A stretch of 64,000 nt of DNA, from assembly GCF_001425005.1 (NCBI RefSeq), contig NZ_LMDB01000001.1, positions 374,393 to 438,392 of the forward strand, written 5' to 3'. The notes under the pieces are model-generated. The model saw only the letters and a program-made list of their open reading frames with translations, ran no database searches and was not told the origin of the DNA. Position 1 is the first letter of the stretch. Every line of letters starts with the position of its first letter. Position numbers and translations under genes: made by a program. Positions 1-8,516 of this stretch are shown here, piece by piece. Source of the DNA: Duganella sp. Root336D2. Lineage in GTDB: Bacteria > Pseudomonadota > Gammaproteobacteria > Burkholderiales > Burkholderiaceae_D.

Positions 1-168
1 GAACGCGCCAAGGCGGCCGGGGCTAGCTATATGCTTGATTCCACCCCTGGGCGGGGCACAGTGATGCGGTTGGATATCCCTGCCGAGTATGCCTATCCCG
101 GCCGTAGTTCAGCGGCCTTGTTCGCCCGCCTGCGCGAGCTGCGCCGTGCGGCAGTGGACGCCGCTTAA
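1..168 (+). CDS. Sensor histidine kinase, C-terminal end (partial)
   Basis: The first 55 codons read in frame from the window edge to a TAA stop. The segment ERAKAAGASYMLDSTPGRGT followed by a hydrophobic strand (VMRLDIP) is the final part of a HATPase_c domain, as in NarL-partner kinases where 'MRERA...G..L.I.S.PG.GT' closes the ATP-binding fold. A short Arg/Ala-rich tail follows. It would phosphorylate a response regulator; the NarL/FixJ regulator at 1272-1922 on the opposite strand is the obvious candidate partner, separated only by a hydrolase gene. Sensing domain and phospho-acceptor His lie outside the window, so the signal cannot be inferred. Confidence 0.75.
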   Translation, partial: ERAKAAGASYMLDSTPGRGTVMRLDIPAEYAYPGRSSAALFARLRELRRAAVDAA

Positions 169-294
169 GCCCGATAGCCCGAAAGAGCTATCGACGCGGC
201 ACTCTTCGTGACGATGGCGGGCCCTCCTCTCCCCAGTACGCTATGGGTGGCATGTCAGACATGCCGAACATTTCAACTGACAAAGAGGAAAAGC

Positions 295-1260
295 ATGAGC
301 AACGTTACCAATCCGGATCAGCTCCGACGCAATGTGTTGAAGAGCGCGGCTACGGCGGCTGCCGGCGCGGCGGCGGCGGGCGTATCACTGAGCGCCGGTG
401 CAGCCGCCTCGGACAAACAGACCCGCCAGGTCGCCAGCGTTACCACGCGCGACGGGGTGGAACTGTACTACAAGGACTGGGGGCCGAAGAATGGTCAGCC
501 GGTCGTATTCAGCCATGGTTGGCCATTGAACTCGGATAGCTGGGAATCGCAAATGATCTTCTTGGCCGACCAAGGCTATCGCTGCATCGCGCACGACCGC
601 CGTGGCCATGGTCGCTCCTCCCAGCCATGGGATGGCAACGATATGGACCATTACGCCGATGACTTGGCGCACGTGATCGAAGTGCTCGATCTGAAGAACG
701 CTGTACTGGTCGGCTTTTCCACCGGTGGCGGCGAAGTCGCGCGCTACGTCGGCCGCCACGGCACCAAGCGCGTCGCCGGCCTGGCCCTGGTGTCAGCCGT
801 GCCGCCGCTGATGCTTAAGACTCCCGACTATCCGGGCGGTTTGCCGCGCGAGGTATTCGATGGCATCCGCGCAGGGTCGCTATCCAACCGCTCGCAGCTG
901 TACAAAGACATCGCCGCCGGCCCATTTTTCGGTTTCAACCGTCCGGGCGCCAAGACCTCGCAAGGACTGATTGACGCTTGGTGGATGCAAGGCATGATGG
1001 CTGGCCACAAAAACACCTTCGACTCGATCAAGGCGTTTTCCGAAACCGACTTCCGTGCCGACTTGCGGAAGTTCGACAAGCCGACCCTGATCATTCACGG
1101 CGACGACGACCAGATCGTGCCGATCGATGCCTCGGGCCGCGCTGCCGCCGCGATCGTCAAGCACGCCAAACTGTTGGTCTATCCGGGCGCACCACACGGC
1201 CTGACCGACACCCACAAGGATCGCGTCAACAACGATCTGCTGGCCTTTATCAAGGGCTGA
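295..1260 (+). CDS. Tat-exported alpha/beta hydrolase (non-heme chloroperoxidase-like)
   Basis: The protein has 321 residues from ATG 295, preceded by a purine-rich site (aaagagg); an upstream in-frame ATG at 208 would spoil the signal peptide. Residues 10-17 (LRRNVLKS) form a twin-arginine motif followed by an Ala/Gly-rich hydrophobic stretch, so export by Tat to the periplasm is likely. The alpha/beta hydrolase fold shows [10 protein letters not shown], the nucleophile elbow GFSTGG (Ser142), an acidic residue in HGDDDQIVP (about 271) and the catalytic His in PGAPHGL (301). This set matches the cofactor-free haloperoxidase/arylesterase family. The physiological substrate is unknown; bromination or perhydrolysis activity is family knowledge only. 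It sits between a kinase end and a convergent response regulator gene. Confidence 0.8.
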   Translation: MSNVTNPDQLRRNVLKSAATAAAGAAAAGVSLSAGAAASDKQTRQVASVTTRDGVELYYKDWGPKNGQPVVFSHGWPLNSDSWESQMIFLADQGYRCIAHDRRGHGRSSQPWDGNDMDHYADDLAHVIEVLDLKNAVLVGFSTGGGEVARYVGRHGTKRVAGLALVSAVPPLMLKTPDYPGGLPREVFDGIRAGSLSNRSQLYKDIAAGPFFGFNRPGAKTSQGLIDAWWMQGMMAGHKNTFDSIKAFSETDFRADLRKFDKPTLIIHGDDDQIVPIDASGRAAAAIVKHAKLLVYPGAPHGLTDTHKDRVNNDLLAFIKG

Positions 1261-1271
1261 TGGCGCTTGCA

Positions 1272-1922
1272 CTAGAGCGAAATGATACCCCGCTTGACCG
1301 CCAAAGCGACCGCATGCGTGCGGTCACGCGCGTCCAGCTTGGCAAGGATGGTACGTACGTGGGCCTTTACCGTGTCTTCCGCGATGCCCAGGTGCACGCC
1401 GATCCGCTTGTTGGAGTTGCCGGCGGCGGCGCTGCGCAGCACTTCTATTTCGCGCTCGCTCAAAGAAGACTGTCCATAGTGATCAGCCAGGGTGCGCGCG
1501 ACGTCGGCGGGAATCCAGCGGTTACCGGCGTGCACCGCCCGAATCGCATCAAGCAGATCCCTGCGCAGGCTATGTTTCATCAAGAAACCGGCGGCGCCCA
1601 GCTCGATTGCGCGGCGCACGTAATGCTCGCCGGGCAAAGTGGTGAGCATGATAACGCGGGCATGGCCGTAAGCCCGGCGTAGCGCTTCCAGTGCTTGCAG
1701 GCCGCTCGTTCGCGGCATGGAAATGTCCATGATCGTGATGTCTGGCCGCAGCGCTTCGAACGCTGCCACGATGCCCTCACCGTCTTCAAGTTCGCCGACC
1801 AGACGCAGATCTGGCTGGCTTGCAATTGTGTCGGCTAGTCCGGCCAGGATTAAGGGGTGATCGTCAACGTTAAGAATACGTACTGGCGTGGATCTGCTGG
1901 ATGTTGCGATGCTGCTTGACAC
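1272..1922 (-). CDS. NarL/FixJ family response regulator
   Basis: This is a 216-residue two-domain regulator. The N-terminal receiver domain carries the acidic pair in NVDDHPL and the phospho-acceptor Asp in IMDISMP; the C-terminal LuxR-type helix-turn-helix reads LSEREIEVLRSAAAGNSNKR and EDTVKAHVRTIL. The start is a GTG at 1922 with GGAG five bases upstream. It is a DNA-binding transcription factor acting in the cytoplasm, probably paired with the kinase that ends at 168. Its targets are unknown; the secreted cupin gene starting 130 bases away in the divergent direction is a candidate. The identification is secure at family level. Confidence 0.88.
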   Translation of the reverse strand: MSSSIATSSRSTPVRILNVDDHPLILAGLADTIASQPDLRLVGELEDGEGIVAAFEALRPDITIMDISMPRTSGLQALEALRRAYGHARVIMLTTLPGEHYVRRAIELGAAGFLMKHSLRRDLLDAIRAVHAGNRWIPADVARTLADHYGQSSLSEREIEVLRSAAAGNSNKRIGVHLGIAEDTVKAHVRTILAKLDARDRTHAVALAVKRGIISL

Positions 1923-2051
1923 TGGTGCTCCGGGGTTGGCGGTGAGACATTCATCAGTTTAAACCAAACTCATCCAAGGTGACAATTTGGTCCCTGACAC
2001 CTTTCGACTTTAACCAGAAATCATGCGGCCTAAGCCGCGTATTGGAGAAAC

Positions 2052-2501
2052 ATGAATTCAATTATGAGCAACATCGCTATGGCCGCCGTATCGCTGATGA
2101 TTTTCGGCGGCACCGCCGCGGCGCAGTCCGCGGCAGACCCGCACATGCACGCGGCCGCCGCCCTGCCAACGCCAAAGTTTGACGCTAAAGGTATCGCCCG
2201 TACGGAAACCGTGCGCAGTGACTTCGATCACAGGCGAGTGGCGATCCAGGTCCGCGTCGATTTTGCCCAAGGCGCATCCTTCCCCAAGCATTCTCACCCC
2301 GGCGTCGAAATCGCCTACGTGCTGAGCGGCGTCATCGAATATGAGATGAACGGCAAGACGTTCCGCCTCCAGGCTGGCGAGTCACTGTATATCCCCGCCG
2401 GCGCGGTGCATTCGGCCAAAAACGTCTCATCCGGAACAACCTCGGAGCTGGCGACCTACCTGGTGGAGAAGAACCAGCCGATCGTCATTCTCGACAAGTA
2501 A
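2052..2501 (+). CDS. Secreted cupin-domain protein
   Basis: 149 residues, with GGAG six bases before ATG 2052. An N-terminal signal peptide (hydrophobic to GGTAAAQS) predicts a periplasmic protein. The single cupin barrel shows motif 1 as FPKHSHPGVEIAYVLSG with two His and a Glu, and motif 2 as AGESLYIPAGAVHSAKN with the third metal-ligand His. Length and layout match small secreted cupins often found near stress or redox genes; a specific reaction cannot be named. The gene is divergent from the NarL-type regulator, which may control it through the shared 130-base upstream region. Confidence 0.78.
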   Translation: MNSIMSNIAMAAVSLMIFGGTAAAQSAADPHMHAAAALPTPKFDAKGIARTETVRSDFDHRRVAIQVRVDFAQGASFPKHSHPGVEIAYVLSGVIEYEMNGKTFRLQAGESLYIPAGAVHSAKNVSSGTTSELATYLVEKNQPIVILDK

Positions 2502-2535
2502 CTACTTGGACATCGTCCCAGGCCGCAGCAGTTTG

Positions 2536-2854
2536 CCGAAAGTGGTAGCCCCGCAGGCTAAGCGGCTCGCTGTGGCGCATTTAATGGCCATGCATGCGTT
2601 GGCCGTGACGCGGGCTTGTTACCTACCGCGTGTACCACGCGGCAGGCCTGATGGTTCGGCGCAGGAAGCGCAAGCGCATCGCCGGGGTCGAACGTACGAT
2701 CCGCGTGCTGGCCACGGGCGCGAATCAAAGCTGGTCGATGGACTTTGTGTCGGATGGCTTTGTCGATGGCAGGCGGTTGCGCTGCCTGAACATCGTGGAT
2801 GATTTTACGAAGGAGTGTTTGGCCATCGAAGTCGATACCTCGCTACCTGGGTAC
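2536..2854 (+). pseudogene. IS3-family transposase (OrfB) remnant, internally deleted and truncated
   Basis: Two out-of-frame pieces of one integrase-type transposase can be read. The first (about 2536-2615) encodes KVVAPQAKRLAVAHLMAMHA, resembling the OrfB amino end. The second (2621-2854, shifted frame) encodes YRVYHAAGLMVRRRKRKR, then NQSWSMDFVSDGF with the first catalytic Asp, and DDFTKECLAIEVDTSLPG. Compared with IS3-group OrfB of IS2/IS407 type, roughly 100 residues between the pieces and everything after the second catalytic region are missing. It is therefore a dead insertion sequence. No terminal inverted repeats or target duplication were recognised. Confidence 0.8.
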
Positions 2855-3111
2855 ACGATGCGGGCATTGTGAGTACAGGGCTGAATGCGGTAGATTTGAG
2901 TGAACGGATTGAACCTTTAGGGCCGTGGCTCAAACTATATCTTGCACTGACTTTCATATGGACTGAAGATCGGTCTGATCGTAAGCGTAACGCCAGCACT
3001 GTTGTCGGTAGAAGCTTCAAAAGGTGTAAGCCGGAAGCTGACGCGGCGCTAAATTGACAATCGCTTCGCTGCAATCTGGCAAAATGAAATGAACCAGTCT
3101 TGCAAGCACAA
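2855..3111. other. Unassigned stretch after the transposase relic
   Basis: About 250 bases of somewhat lower GC between the IS3 relic and the hairpin at 3112. A short open frame continues through it on the plus strand but gives a peptide with no recognisable domain and no good ribosome site. I see no gene here; it may be decayed mobile-element or flanking DNA. Confidence 0.5.
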
Positions 3112-3136
3112 ATAAGCCCGCGCGAGGCGGGCTTAT
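3112..3136 (-). terminator. Rho-independent terminator candidate beyond cspA
   Basis: A perfect 10-base-pair stem (ATAAGCCCGC / GCGGGCTTAT) with a five-base loop. Neither side has a strong T-run, but on the minus strand it is followed by TTTGTGC, so it could end a long transcript coming from the cold-shock gene 280 bases away. It could also act in both directions. Confidence 0.55.
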
Positions 3137-3168
3137 CTATTCAGTAAGACGCATTATTCACCGATCAC

Positions 3169-3293
3169 CCCGGCTATCTGCCGGGTATCATCAGCCATCC
3201 GCAACCCGCGCTATCTGCTCGGTGTTGCCAGTTAATGCATGCTATTGTCCCGCTAAACCATTTTCTCCAGACCCAGGCTATCTGCCAGGTGTC
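3169..3293 (-). repeat. Three stem-loops with the same loop (GGC-TATCT-GCC type)
   Basis: Three hairpins at 3169-3185, 3201-3228 and 3271-3293 each present the five-base loop TATCT (AGATA on the minus strand) on a GC-rich stem. The first stem is CCCGGC/GCCGGG; the second has outer GCAAC/GTTGC and inner paired bases around one mismatch; the third has CCAGGC/GCCAGG with an A-A mismatch. Stems differ while the loop is constant. They lie between the cspA stop and the 3112 hairpin, so on the minus strand they would form the cspA 3' untranslated region or a small RNA. Confidence 0.6.
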
Positions 3294-3419
3294 CGTAGCC
3301 GGTTGGAGGGGGACGGCGCATTAGGGCGCAGGGCAATGCGACCTTCATATGCGTGTAACTTGTCTTCGACGGCAAAGACCTTTCGCGCACGGCTTTGCCG
3401 GGCACTGGCACATCAGCGA

Positions 3420-3635
3420 TCAGGACAAAACCTGAATGTTGCCAGCCTTTTCGCCTTTAGGGCCAACGCTGCGCACAAACGAGACGCGCTGGTTTTCGGA
3501 CAGACTCTTGAAACCGTTCGATTGGATGTCCCCGAAATGGGCGAACAGATCGGCGCCGCCTGCGTCCGGAGTGATAAAGCCGAAGCCTTTAGCGTCGTTG
3601 AACCATTTAACGATACCAGTTTGTTGAATGCTCAT
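3420..3635 (-). CDS. cspA: Cold-shock protein, CspA family
   Basis: This 71-residue protein is a complete single cold-shock domain. RNP1 (KGFGFITP) and RNP2 (DLFAHFGDI) are both present after the start [14 protein letters not shown]. The start at 3635 is chosen because AAGGAA lies just upstream and the reading frame before it lacks family similarity. It binds single-stranded RNA and DNA as an RNA chaperone in the cytoplasm. The long region to the next gene (over 300 bases) would allow the structured leader typical of cspA-type mRNAs. The downstream region with three similar hairpins is unusual. The exact paralogue (CspA, CspC, CspD and so on) cannot be fixed from sequence alone. Confidence 0.92.
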   Translation of the reverse strand: MSIQQTGIVKWFNDAKGFGFITPDAGGADLFAHFGDIQSNGFKSLSENQRVSFVRSVGPKGEKAGNIQVLS

Positions 3636-4010
3636 GATTAATTCCTTAATTAAAATTATAGGCAACATTGCCATAAGGGCACTTGAAACCAAGAATTAAA
3701 ACCGAAGGAAAAAAACTGAACGACCAGAAAAGACAGCCATGCGGAATTGGGACCAACAAGATTACGACTTGATGCAAGTACGAGATGCAATATACGCGTC
3801 TTTCCAGACATCACCTAGCTTTATTTTAGTTTTCCGCTATGCCGCCAAGTTTCTACTCATACTGAACCTGTAGATAGGCCGGCATCACAGGCACATTCCG
3901 CCGCCCCACGGACATGTTCGATCCACTTTTTTCGGTGTTTCCCTAGAAAATGGACTAATTGACTTGCCGGTTTGTGGAGCCACTTACAAGCTCAAGTTCA
4001 GCAAACGACG
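3636..4010. other. Upstream region of cspA, no gene seen
   Basis: AT-rich DNA upstream of the cold-shock gene, long enough for its promoter and a cold-shock style leader. I could not point to a convincing cold box. At the right side, TTGACT at 3959-3964 on the plus strand is a possible -35 element in front of the plus-strand terminator at 4012, with only a weak -10. No protein-coding signal was found. Confidence 0.5.
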
Positions 4011-4011
4011 T

Positions 4012-4039
4012 GGCCTGCGCAAGGCAGGCCATTTTTTTT
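4012..4039 (+). terminator. Rho-independent terminator on the plus strand
   Basis: A 7-base-pair stem GGCCTGC/GCAGGCC with a five-base loop is followed by A and eight T residues on the plus strand. It is a textbook intrinsic terminator, but no plus-strand gene precedes it: the nearest genes on both sides are on the minus strand. Confidence 0.8.
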
Positions 4040-4106
4040 GCGATTCGCTTATGAAGGCTATGCCGCCCGGAATCGGCGTCGGCATAGCGAAATCAGCGCG
4101 CAGCGT

Positions 4107-5162
4107 TCATATCTTGACGAGTTCCACGCGACGATTTTTGGCGCGTCCTTCTTCGCTCGAATTATCAGCCAGCGGACGACCGGAGCCCATGCCCTCCGGC
4201 TTCAGCCGGTCTTTGGAAATCTGCAAGGTGCTAATCGCCTTCACAACCGACTCCGCGCGCGCACGCGACAATGCTGTATTGCGGGCGGCAGTACCGGTAT
4301 TGTCGGTATGGCCTTCCACGCGCACCTTGAGACTTCCATCAGCGGCCAGCATCTTGACGATTTCGTCAATGGCCGGCTTGCTGTCGGCGCGCAGGATGTC
4401 ACTGTCGTTGTCAAAGTTCAGGTAAAGCGCGATATGACCATCCTTGGCCAGCGCCGCGGCCATGTCGTCAGCCTTCACCAGGGCGACCGTTTGCTCCATT
4501 GCCTTTTCCTGCACCACTTCGATTGACATGTTCAAATCGTCGTCAAAGAAGAACAACGCGATCCAGATGTTCCCTTTTGGAGTGCGCACCAGGTACTGCG
4601 AGAACGAAGGCGTTTCGTCGGGCGCCGTAACGTGACTATTGGGGATCGCCAGCTTCTTAAGCAGCGCTTCCTTATCTCCACCATTACGCGCGATGAACGC
4701 GGGGTCAAGTGGATGCACCTTATCGACCCGGACGCCGCCCATCGATTTAATGGCAGCCTCATAGTTGCGGAACGCTGCCAGCATTGACATGTTCGCAGCG
4801 CTCGGCGGGAACCAACGCTCCGAGGTGCGGCCCTCAACGGCGCGCAGTTCTTCACCTGCGACGACCCACGCGCGATCGAAATCCTTCGCATCTGTATGGT
4901 AGCCATCGGTCCCTGCCGGCATTTCAACGAAGGGGAAGGGAGGAATGACAGCTGTCGACATCGGCACGGATGTGACATCGAAAGCCTTGACCTGGCCAGG
5001 TACGACAACTGGCGTCGACACCGCGCTTGCAGCGGCATCGCTCACCTCGGTTACCATCGTCCGTGGTTCAACAGACGCTTTTTCTTTGGATTTGCAACCT
5101 GACAGAGCAAATGCACCCAAAGTTCCCACTACGACCCAAGGCAAAACGACACGTAACCTCAT
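4107..5162 (-). CDS. OmpA-family lipoprotein
   Basis: 351 residues. The signal peptide ends in the lipobox LSGC, giving a lipidated Cys at position 23, so the protein is anchored to the outer membrane (no Asp at +2). The last 110 residues form an OmpA/MotB peptidoglycan-binding domain, with NFDNDSDIL, VEGHTDNTG and the closing RAKNRRVELV, including the Asp and Arg that bind diaminopimelate. The middle 200 residues have no clear family but are rich in charged residues. The likely role is tethering the outer membrane to the cell wall, perhaps with a sensing or carrier role for the middle part. It is monocistronic. Confidence 0.85.
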   Translation of the reverse strand: MRLRVVLPWVVVGTLGAFALSGCKSKEKASVEPRTMVTEVSDAAASAVSTPVVVPGQVKAFDVTSVPMSTAVIPPFPFVEMPAGTDGYHTDAKDFDRAWVVAGEELRAVEGRTSERWFPPSAANMSMLAAFRNYEAAIKSMGGVRVDKVHPLDPAFIARNGGDKEALLKKLAIPNSHVTAPDETPSFSQYLVRTPKGNIWIALFFFDDDLNMSIEVVQEKAMEQTVALVKADDMAAALAKDGHIALYLNFDNDSDILRADSKPAIDEIVKMLAADGSLKVRVEGHTDNTGTAARNTALSRARAESVVKAISTLQISKDRLKPEGMGSGRPLADNSSEEGRAKNRRVELVKI

Positions 5163-5390
5163 TCGACTATCCTAATTGAGTGAATTGATAAAAATATCAT
5201 TATCGCAATAATATCAGTTTCAGAATTTTGAGCGTGAGTTTGTTCCCGTAACGAAAAGCCGGGTCGACAGGGACACCCTGCGCATGGAACGCCTGCACCA
5301 CGGTAACGTGGAAGTCTCCGCGATCGACGCATACTTCACGGTGCTGGCGCCCGGCAACCGCGCCAACTGCCACAGCGCACCACCAGAAGG
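5163..5390. other. Intergenic DNA before the 5.4-kb repeat
   Basis: The first 60 bases hold the promoter region of the OmpA-like lipoprotein gene (AT-rich). The rest is GC-rich with open but unrecognised frames on the minus strand; one reads like a short protein tail (FHVTVVQAFHAQGVPVDPAF) and could be a decayed gene end. No function is assigned. Confidence 0.4.
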
Positions 5391-5534
5391 GCCGCTTGAC
5401 GCTGCCAATTCTTGTGAGATTTCGCCTTCGGAAAAGAAAAAGCCCCTGAAAAATCAGGGGCCTGGTTCAGGTTTTTAAGCGGTTGCAGCCATTAGCAGCC
5501 AAACGGGAAATTATTCCCACTCGATTATCAACGA
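5391..5534 (-). repeat. guaA-end-like boundary repeat, copy at 5.4 kb
   Basis: About 144 bases nearly identical to 35020-35164. It contains an intrinsic terminator (5432-5461) and ends in ttcccactcgattatcaacg. On the minus strand the end reads SLIIEWE-stop, which resembles the end of GuaA (TIEWE-stop). I interpret it as a far attachment-site scar of an element that once integrated at the guaA 3' end. Confidence 0.6.
5432..5461 (-). terminator. Intrinsic terminator inside the 5.4-kb repeat
   Basis: An 8-base-pair stem GCCCCTGA/TCAGGGGC with an AAAA loop; on the minus strand it is followed by TTTTTCTTTTC. It is positioned to stop transcription coming from kup, and the same hairpin occurs in the copy at 35 kb. 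Confidence 0.8.
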
Positions 5535-5625
5535 GAATGCAATGTCCTTGTGTAGCCAGCGCGCTTCGACAACACGCTCATCCTGGTGCCGACCAAAAAA
5601 CCCAAGTCGGCACCGATGAACGACA

Positions 5626-7503
5626 TCAAATCTCTACCTGCGTACCCAGCTCGATGACGCGATTCGTAGGGATGTGGTAATAATCGGCCGCATCGCGCGC
5701 ATTCCTCGACATAGCGACGAACAAATGCTCCCGCCACGGCGCCATCCCTTCACCTGGCGCAGAAATCACGGTCTGGCGAGCAATAAAGAACGAGGTTTCA
5801 AGCATATGGAACACTAAACCGTGATCTTCGCATCGTGCCAGTACTGCGGGGATGTCTGTCTCGTCCTTAAAACCAAAGCGCACATTGAGCTGGTAGCATT
5901 CGTGGCCGAGCGCCACAACGTCAATCTGTTCACGTGCTGGAATCCAAGGCTGGTCGCAAATGTGGACCGTCAAGAAGATCACCCTTTCATGGATCACCTT
6001 GTTGTGCGACAGGTTGTGCAGCATTGCGTGTGGAACGCCATCGCTTTCCGCACGGAGGAAGATAGCCGTACCGGGAACGCGTTCGGGCGGCGAAACAAAC
6101 AGTGATTCCAGGAACGCTTCGAGAGGAATGGCATGCTTCTGCAGGTTTGCGAAGACCAGCGCGCGGCCGTGCTTCCACGTCAGCATCACCAGAAGCAACG
6201 CCCCGCCCATGGCCAGCGGGAACCAGCCGCCATGCATCAGCTTCAACACGTTGGCCGAGAAGAATGCCGCGTCGACCGCAAAGAAGAAACCTGTCGCCAG
6301 CACGCACACCACAATGTTGAGCTTCCAACGATGGCGTACAACAAAGTACGTTAATACCGTTGTCGCCAACATCGTGGCCGTCACTGCAATCCCGTATGCC
6401 GCTGCCAGATTTTCGGACGAGCCGAAGCCGATCACTGCCAATAGCACTGCCGCCAGCTGCAGCCAGTTAATTGCCGGCATGTATACCTGGCCCATTTCCG
6501 TGGCTGAAGTGTGAAGGATGCGCATGCGGGGCAAGAAGCCAAGCGCGATCGCTTCCTTGGTCATGGAAAAGGTACCGGAAATAGTGGCCTGCGATGCGAT
6601 AACGGTGGCGCAGGTCGACAACACCACCAGGGGATAGATGCTCCACGCGCCCAGTTGCTGATAAAACGGGTTCGAGATCGCTTCCGGATGGGCAAGCAGC
6701 AAAGCACCCTGCCCCATGTAATTCAATGCGAGCGCAGGAAAAGCGACAGTAAACCATGCCACGCGAATCGGCAGCTTGCCAAAGTGCCCCATATCCGCGT
6801 ACAGCGCTTCGGCACCGGTGAAGGCCAGCACGATGGCGCCCAGGGCAATGAACGCTACCAGCTTGTTATGCATCACAAACTGGACAGCATGCCAGGGGTT
6901 GAGCGCTCCCAGGATTTCGGGCCTTTGCACAATGTTGACCACGCCCATCGCTGCAAGCGCGAGGAACCACAACAGCATGACCGGGCCAAACCAGCGGCCA
7001 ATACCCGCCGTGCCGTGACTCTGCGCAGCATACAGCAGCACCAGCACGATAATGGTCAGCGGCACCACGTAGGGTTTGAGCGCTGGAGTTGCCACTTCCA
7101 GGCCCTCGACGGCAGAAAGCACCGAAATCGCTGGCGTAATCACACTGTCGCCGTAAAACAAGGCTGCCCCAAAAACACCAATCAGCAGTAGGCCGGTGTA
7201 GCTACGCGAGGGCTTGGGCAAGGAGGACAGCGCCAGCGCCATCAGCGCCATGATGCCGCCCTCCCCTTTGTTGTCGGCCCGCAGCACTAACGTTACATAT
7301 TTCAAGGAAACGATAATCGTCAGGCCCCAGACAACAAGCGAGATCACACCGAGCAGATTATCCTGACTCAGCGCCAGACCGTGCTCCGCGTCAAAAATGG
7401 TTTTCAGCGTATACAAAGGACTGGTACCGATGTCCCCGTAGACGATACCGATTGCAGCCAGCGTCAACGCAGCCAGTGAACTGCGTTTAGATTCAGTGCT
7501 CAA
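5626..7503 (-). CDS. kup: Low-affinity potassium uptake protein Kup
   Basis: A 625-residue proton-coupled K+ importer of the inner membrane. The start is a TTG at 7503 with GGAG five bases upstream, giving the family's usual length; the frame extends further but the added residues do not fit. It begins with IGIVYGDIGTSPLYTLK, the Kup signature, has about twelve hydrophobic segments in the first 440 residues, and a soluble C-terminal domain ending GTQVEI. The gene diverges from a porin gene and belongs to a block that also holds the whole kdp system. A T-rich box (7552-7570), identical to one in front of kdp, lies 50 bases upstream, which suggests induction by KdpE. A terminator follows at 5432-5461. 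Confidence 0.93.
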   Translation of the reverse strand: MSTESKRSSLAALTLAAIGIVYGDIGTSPLYTLKTIFDAEHGLALSQDNLLGVISLVVWGLTIIVSLKYVTLVLRADNKGEGGIMALMALALSSLPKPSRSYTGLLLIGVFGAALFYGDSVITPAISVLSAVEGLEVATPALKPYVVPLTIIVLVLLYAAQSHGTAGIGRWFGPVMLLWFLALAAMGVVNIVQRPEILGALNPWHAVQFVMHNKLVAFIALGAIVLAFTGAEALYADMGHFGKLPIRVAWFTVAFPALALNYMGQGALLLAHPEAISNPFYQQLGAWSIYPLVVLSTCATVIASQATISGTFSMTKEAIALGFLPRMRILHTSATEMGQVYMPAINWLQLAAVLLAVIGFGSSENLAAAYGIAVTATMLATTVLTYFVVRHRWKLNIVVCVLATGFFFAVDAAFFSANVLKLMHGGWFPLAMGGALLLVMLTWKHGRALVFANLQKHAIPLEAFLESLFVSPPERVPGTAIFLRAESDGVPHAMLHNLSHNKVIHERVIFLTVHICDQPWIPAREQIDVVALGHECYQLNVRFGFKDETDIPAVLARCEDHGLVFHMLETSFFIARQTVISAPGEGMAPWREHLFVAMSRNARDAADYYHIPTNRVIELGTQVEI

Positions 7504-7551
7504 ATTTGCTCCATGCAAGAATGCCAACGGGGGCAGCTTACACTTCGCCGC

Positions 7552-7570
7552 TGTAAAAAAGGTGTAAAAA
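7552..7570 (-). promoter_or_regulatory. Candidate KdpE box upstream of kup
   Basis: On the minus strand this reads TTTTTACACCTTTTTTACA, identical over 19 bases to the sequence in front of the kdp operon (8512-8530). Its AT-rich TTTACACC composition resembles the KdpE site of the E. coli kdp promoter. It points towards kup and ends about 48 bases before the TTG start. Confidence 0.65.
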
Positions 7571-7643
7571 TTGCGTATTTTGGCGATGCGTGCGGCCATC
7601 GGCGCCCGCGCCGTATACAAGCTCTTTATCCCATAGCACCGTC

Positions 7644-7662
7644 TTTTTAGACCATTTTTACG
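7644..7662 (+). promoter_or_regulatory. Candidate KdpE-like box upstream of the TorF-family porin
   Basis: TTTTTAGACCATTTTTACG matches 16 of 19 bases of the boxes before kup and kdp, in the orientation of the porin gene, 66 bases before its start. It is weaker than the other two, so confidence is lower. Confidence 0.45.
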
Positions 7663-7728
7663 CATCGATCTCTAGAGTGGCAACATCCCGCAACTGCGGT
7701 TCACTGTTTGCCAAAGGAGTACCACCTC

Positions 7729-8475
7729 ATGAAAGAGATCATGTTCGCCACCGCAATGCTCGCACTTTGCGCCGCCTCCGCCCACGCGCAAGACGCCAAG
7801 CCCGACAACGAAATGAGCTTCAATGCCGCCGTCAGCTCCGACTACCGCTACCGCGGCATTTCCCAGACCCGCCTGAAGCCTGCGCTGCAAGGCGGCACCG
7901 ACTACGTGAACAATCCAAGCGGCCTGTATGTTGGCGCCTGGGCCTCCACCATCAAGTGGACCAAGGATGCCGGTGGCGACGGCAACGTCGAACTGGACAT
8001 CTACGGCGGCAAGCGCGGCCAGGTCACTGCCGATGTCAGCTACGACGTGGGCGTGCTGACCTATGTTTACGCGAACAACGGCCTGAAACATGTGCCCGGC
8101 TTCGCCAATGCCGACACGACGGAAGTTTACGGCCAACTCGGTTACGGCCCAGCGACAGTGAAGTATTCACACTCTGTCACCAACCTGTTTGGGTACGTTG
8201 ACAGCAAGAACTCCGGCTACCTGGACTTCAGCGCCAACTTCCCCGCATGCCAAGGCTACACCGTCAACCTGCACGCAGGTCATCAGAAGGTGAGCCACAA
8301 CAGGATCGCCAACTACACCGATTGGAAAGTCGGCATTACCAAGGATCTAGGGTTCGCCAGCCTGCAGCTGGCCGCGGTGGGCACCAACGGCAGCAAGATC
8401 GCCTACGCTTCGCCGGCCAACGGCAAGTTCCTCGGCAAGAATGCCTTGCAACTGACCCTCAGCAAAACCTTCTAA
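7729..8475 (+). CDS. TorF-family putative porin (Gcw_chp)
   Basis: The protein has 248 residues from ATG 7729 with GGAG upstream. A signal peptide ends at SAHAQD. The body opens with MSFNAAVSSDYRYRGISQT, the hallmark of the TIGR02001/Gcw_chp family of small outer-membrane beta-barrels, continues as alternating strands and closes with a C-terminal Phe (TLSKTF), the outer-membrane assembly signal. It probably forms an outer-membrane channel. Lying between kup and kdp with its own KdpE-like box, it may serve K+ entry across the outer membrane; that is inference from context. An intrinsic terminator follows directly. Confidence 0.8.
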   Translation: MKEIMFATAMLALCAASAHAQDAKPDNEMSFNAAVSSDYRYRGISQTRLKPALQGGTDYVNNPSGLYVGAWASTIKWTKDAGGDGNVELDIYGGKRGQVTADVSYDVGVLTYVYANNGLKHVPGFANADTTEVYGQLGYGPATVKYSHSVTNLFGYVDSKNSGYLDFSANFPACQGYTVNLHAGHQKVSHNRIANYTDWKVGITKDLGFASLQLAAVGTNGSKIAYASPANGKFLGKNALQLTLSKTF

Positions 8476-8491
8476 GGCAAAGTCCGCATCT

Positions 8492-8516
8492 ATGGCGCCC
8501 GATGGCGCCGTTTTTT
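8492..8516 (+). terminator. Intrinsic terminator after the porin gene
   Basis: GGCGCC-CGAT-GGCGCC, extended by a G-T and an A-T pair, followed by six T residues. The T-run is at the same time the start of the KdpE box of the kdp operon, so end and start signals overlap. Confidence 0.8.

Noticed and set aside
2815..3057. 80-codon frame after the transposase relic
   Set aside because: No domain, weak start and unusual composition; treated as non-coding.
3161..3300. Short repeated hairpins as a CRISPR array
   Set aside because: Units are not direct repeats of constant length, spacing is uneven and no cas genes are present.
5220..5408. 62-codon minus-strand frame near the 5.4-kb repeat
   Set aside because: No ribosome site, no family, and a different frame of the same region looks more protein-like; at most a gene remnant.
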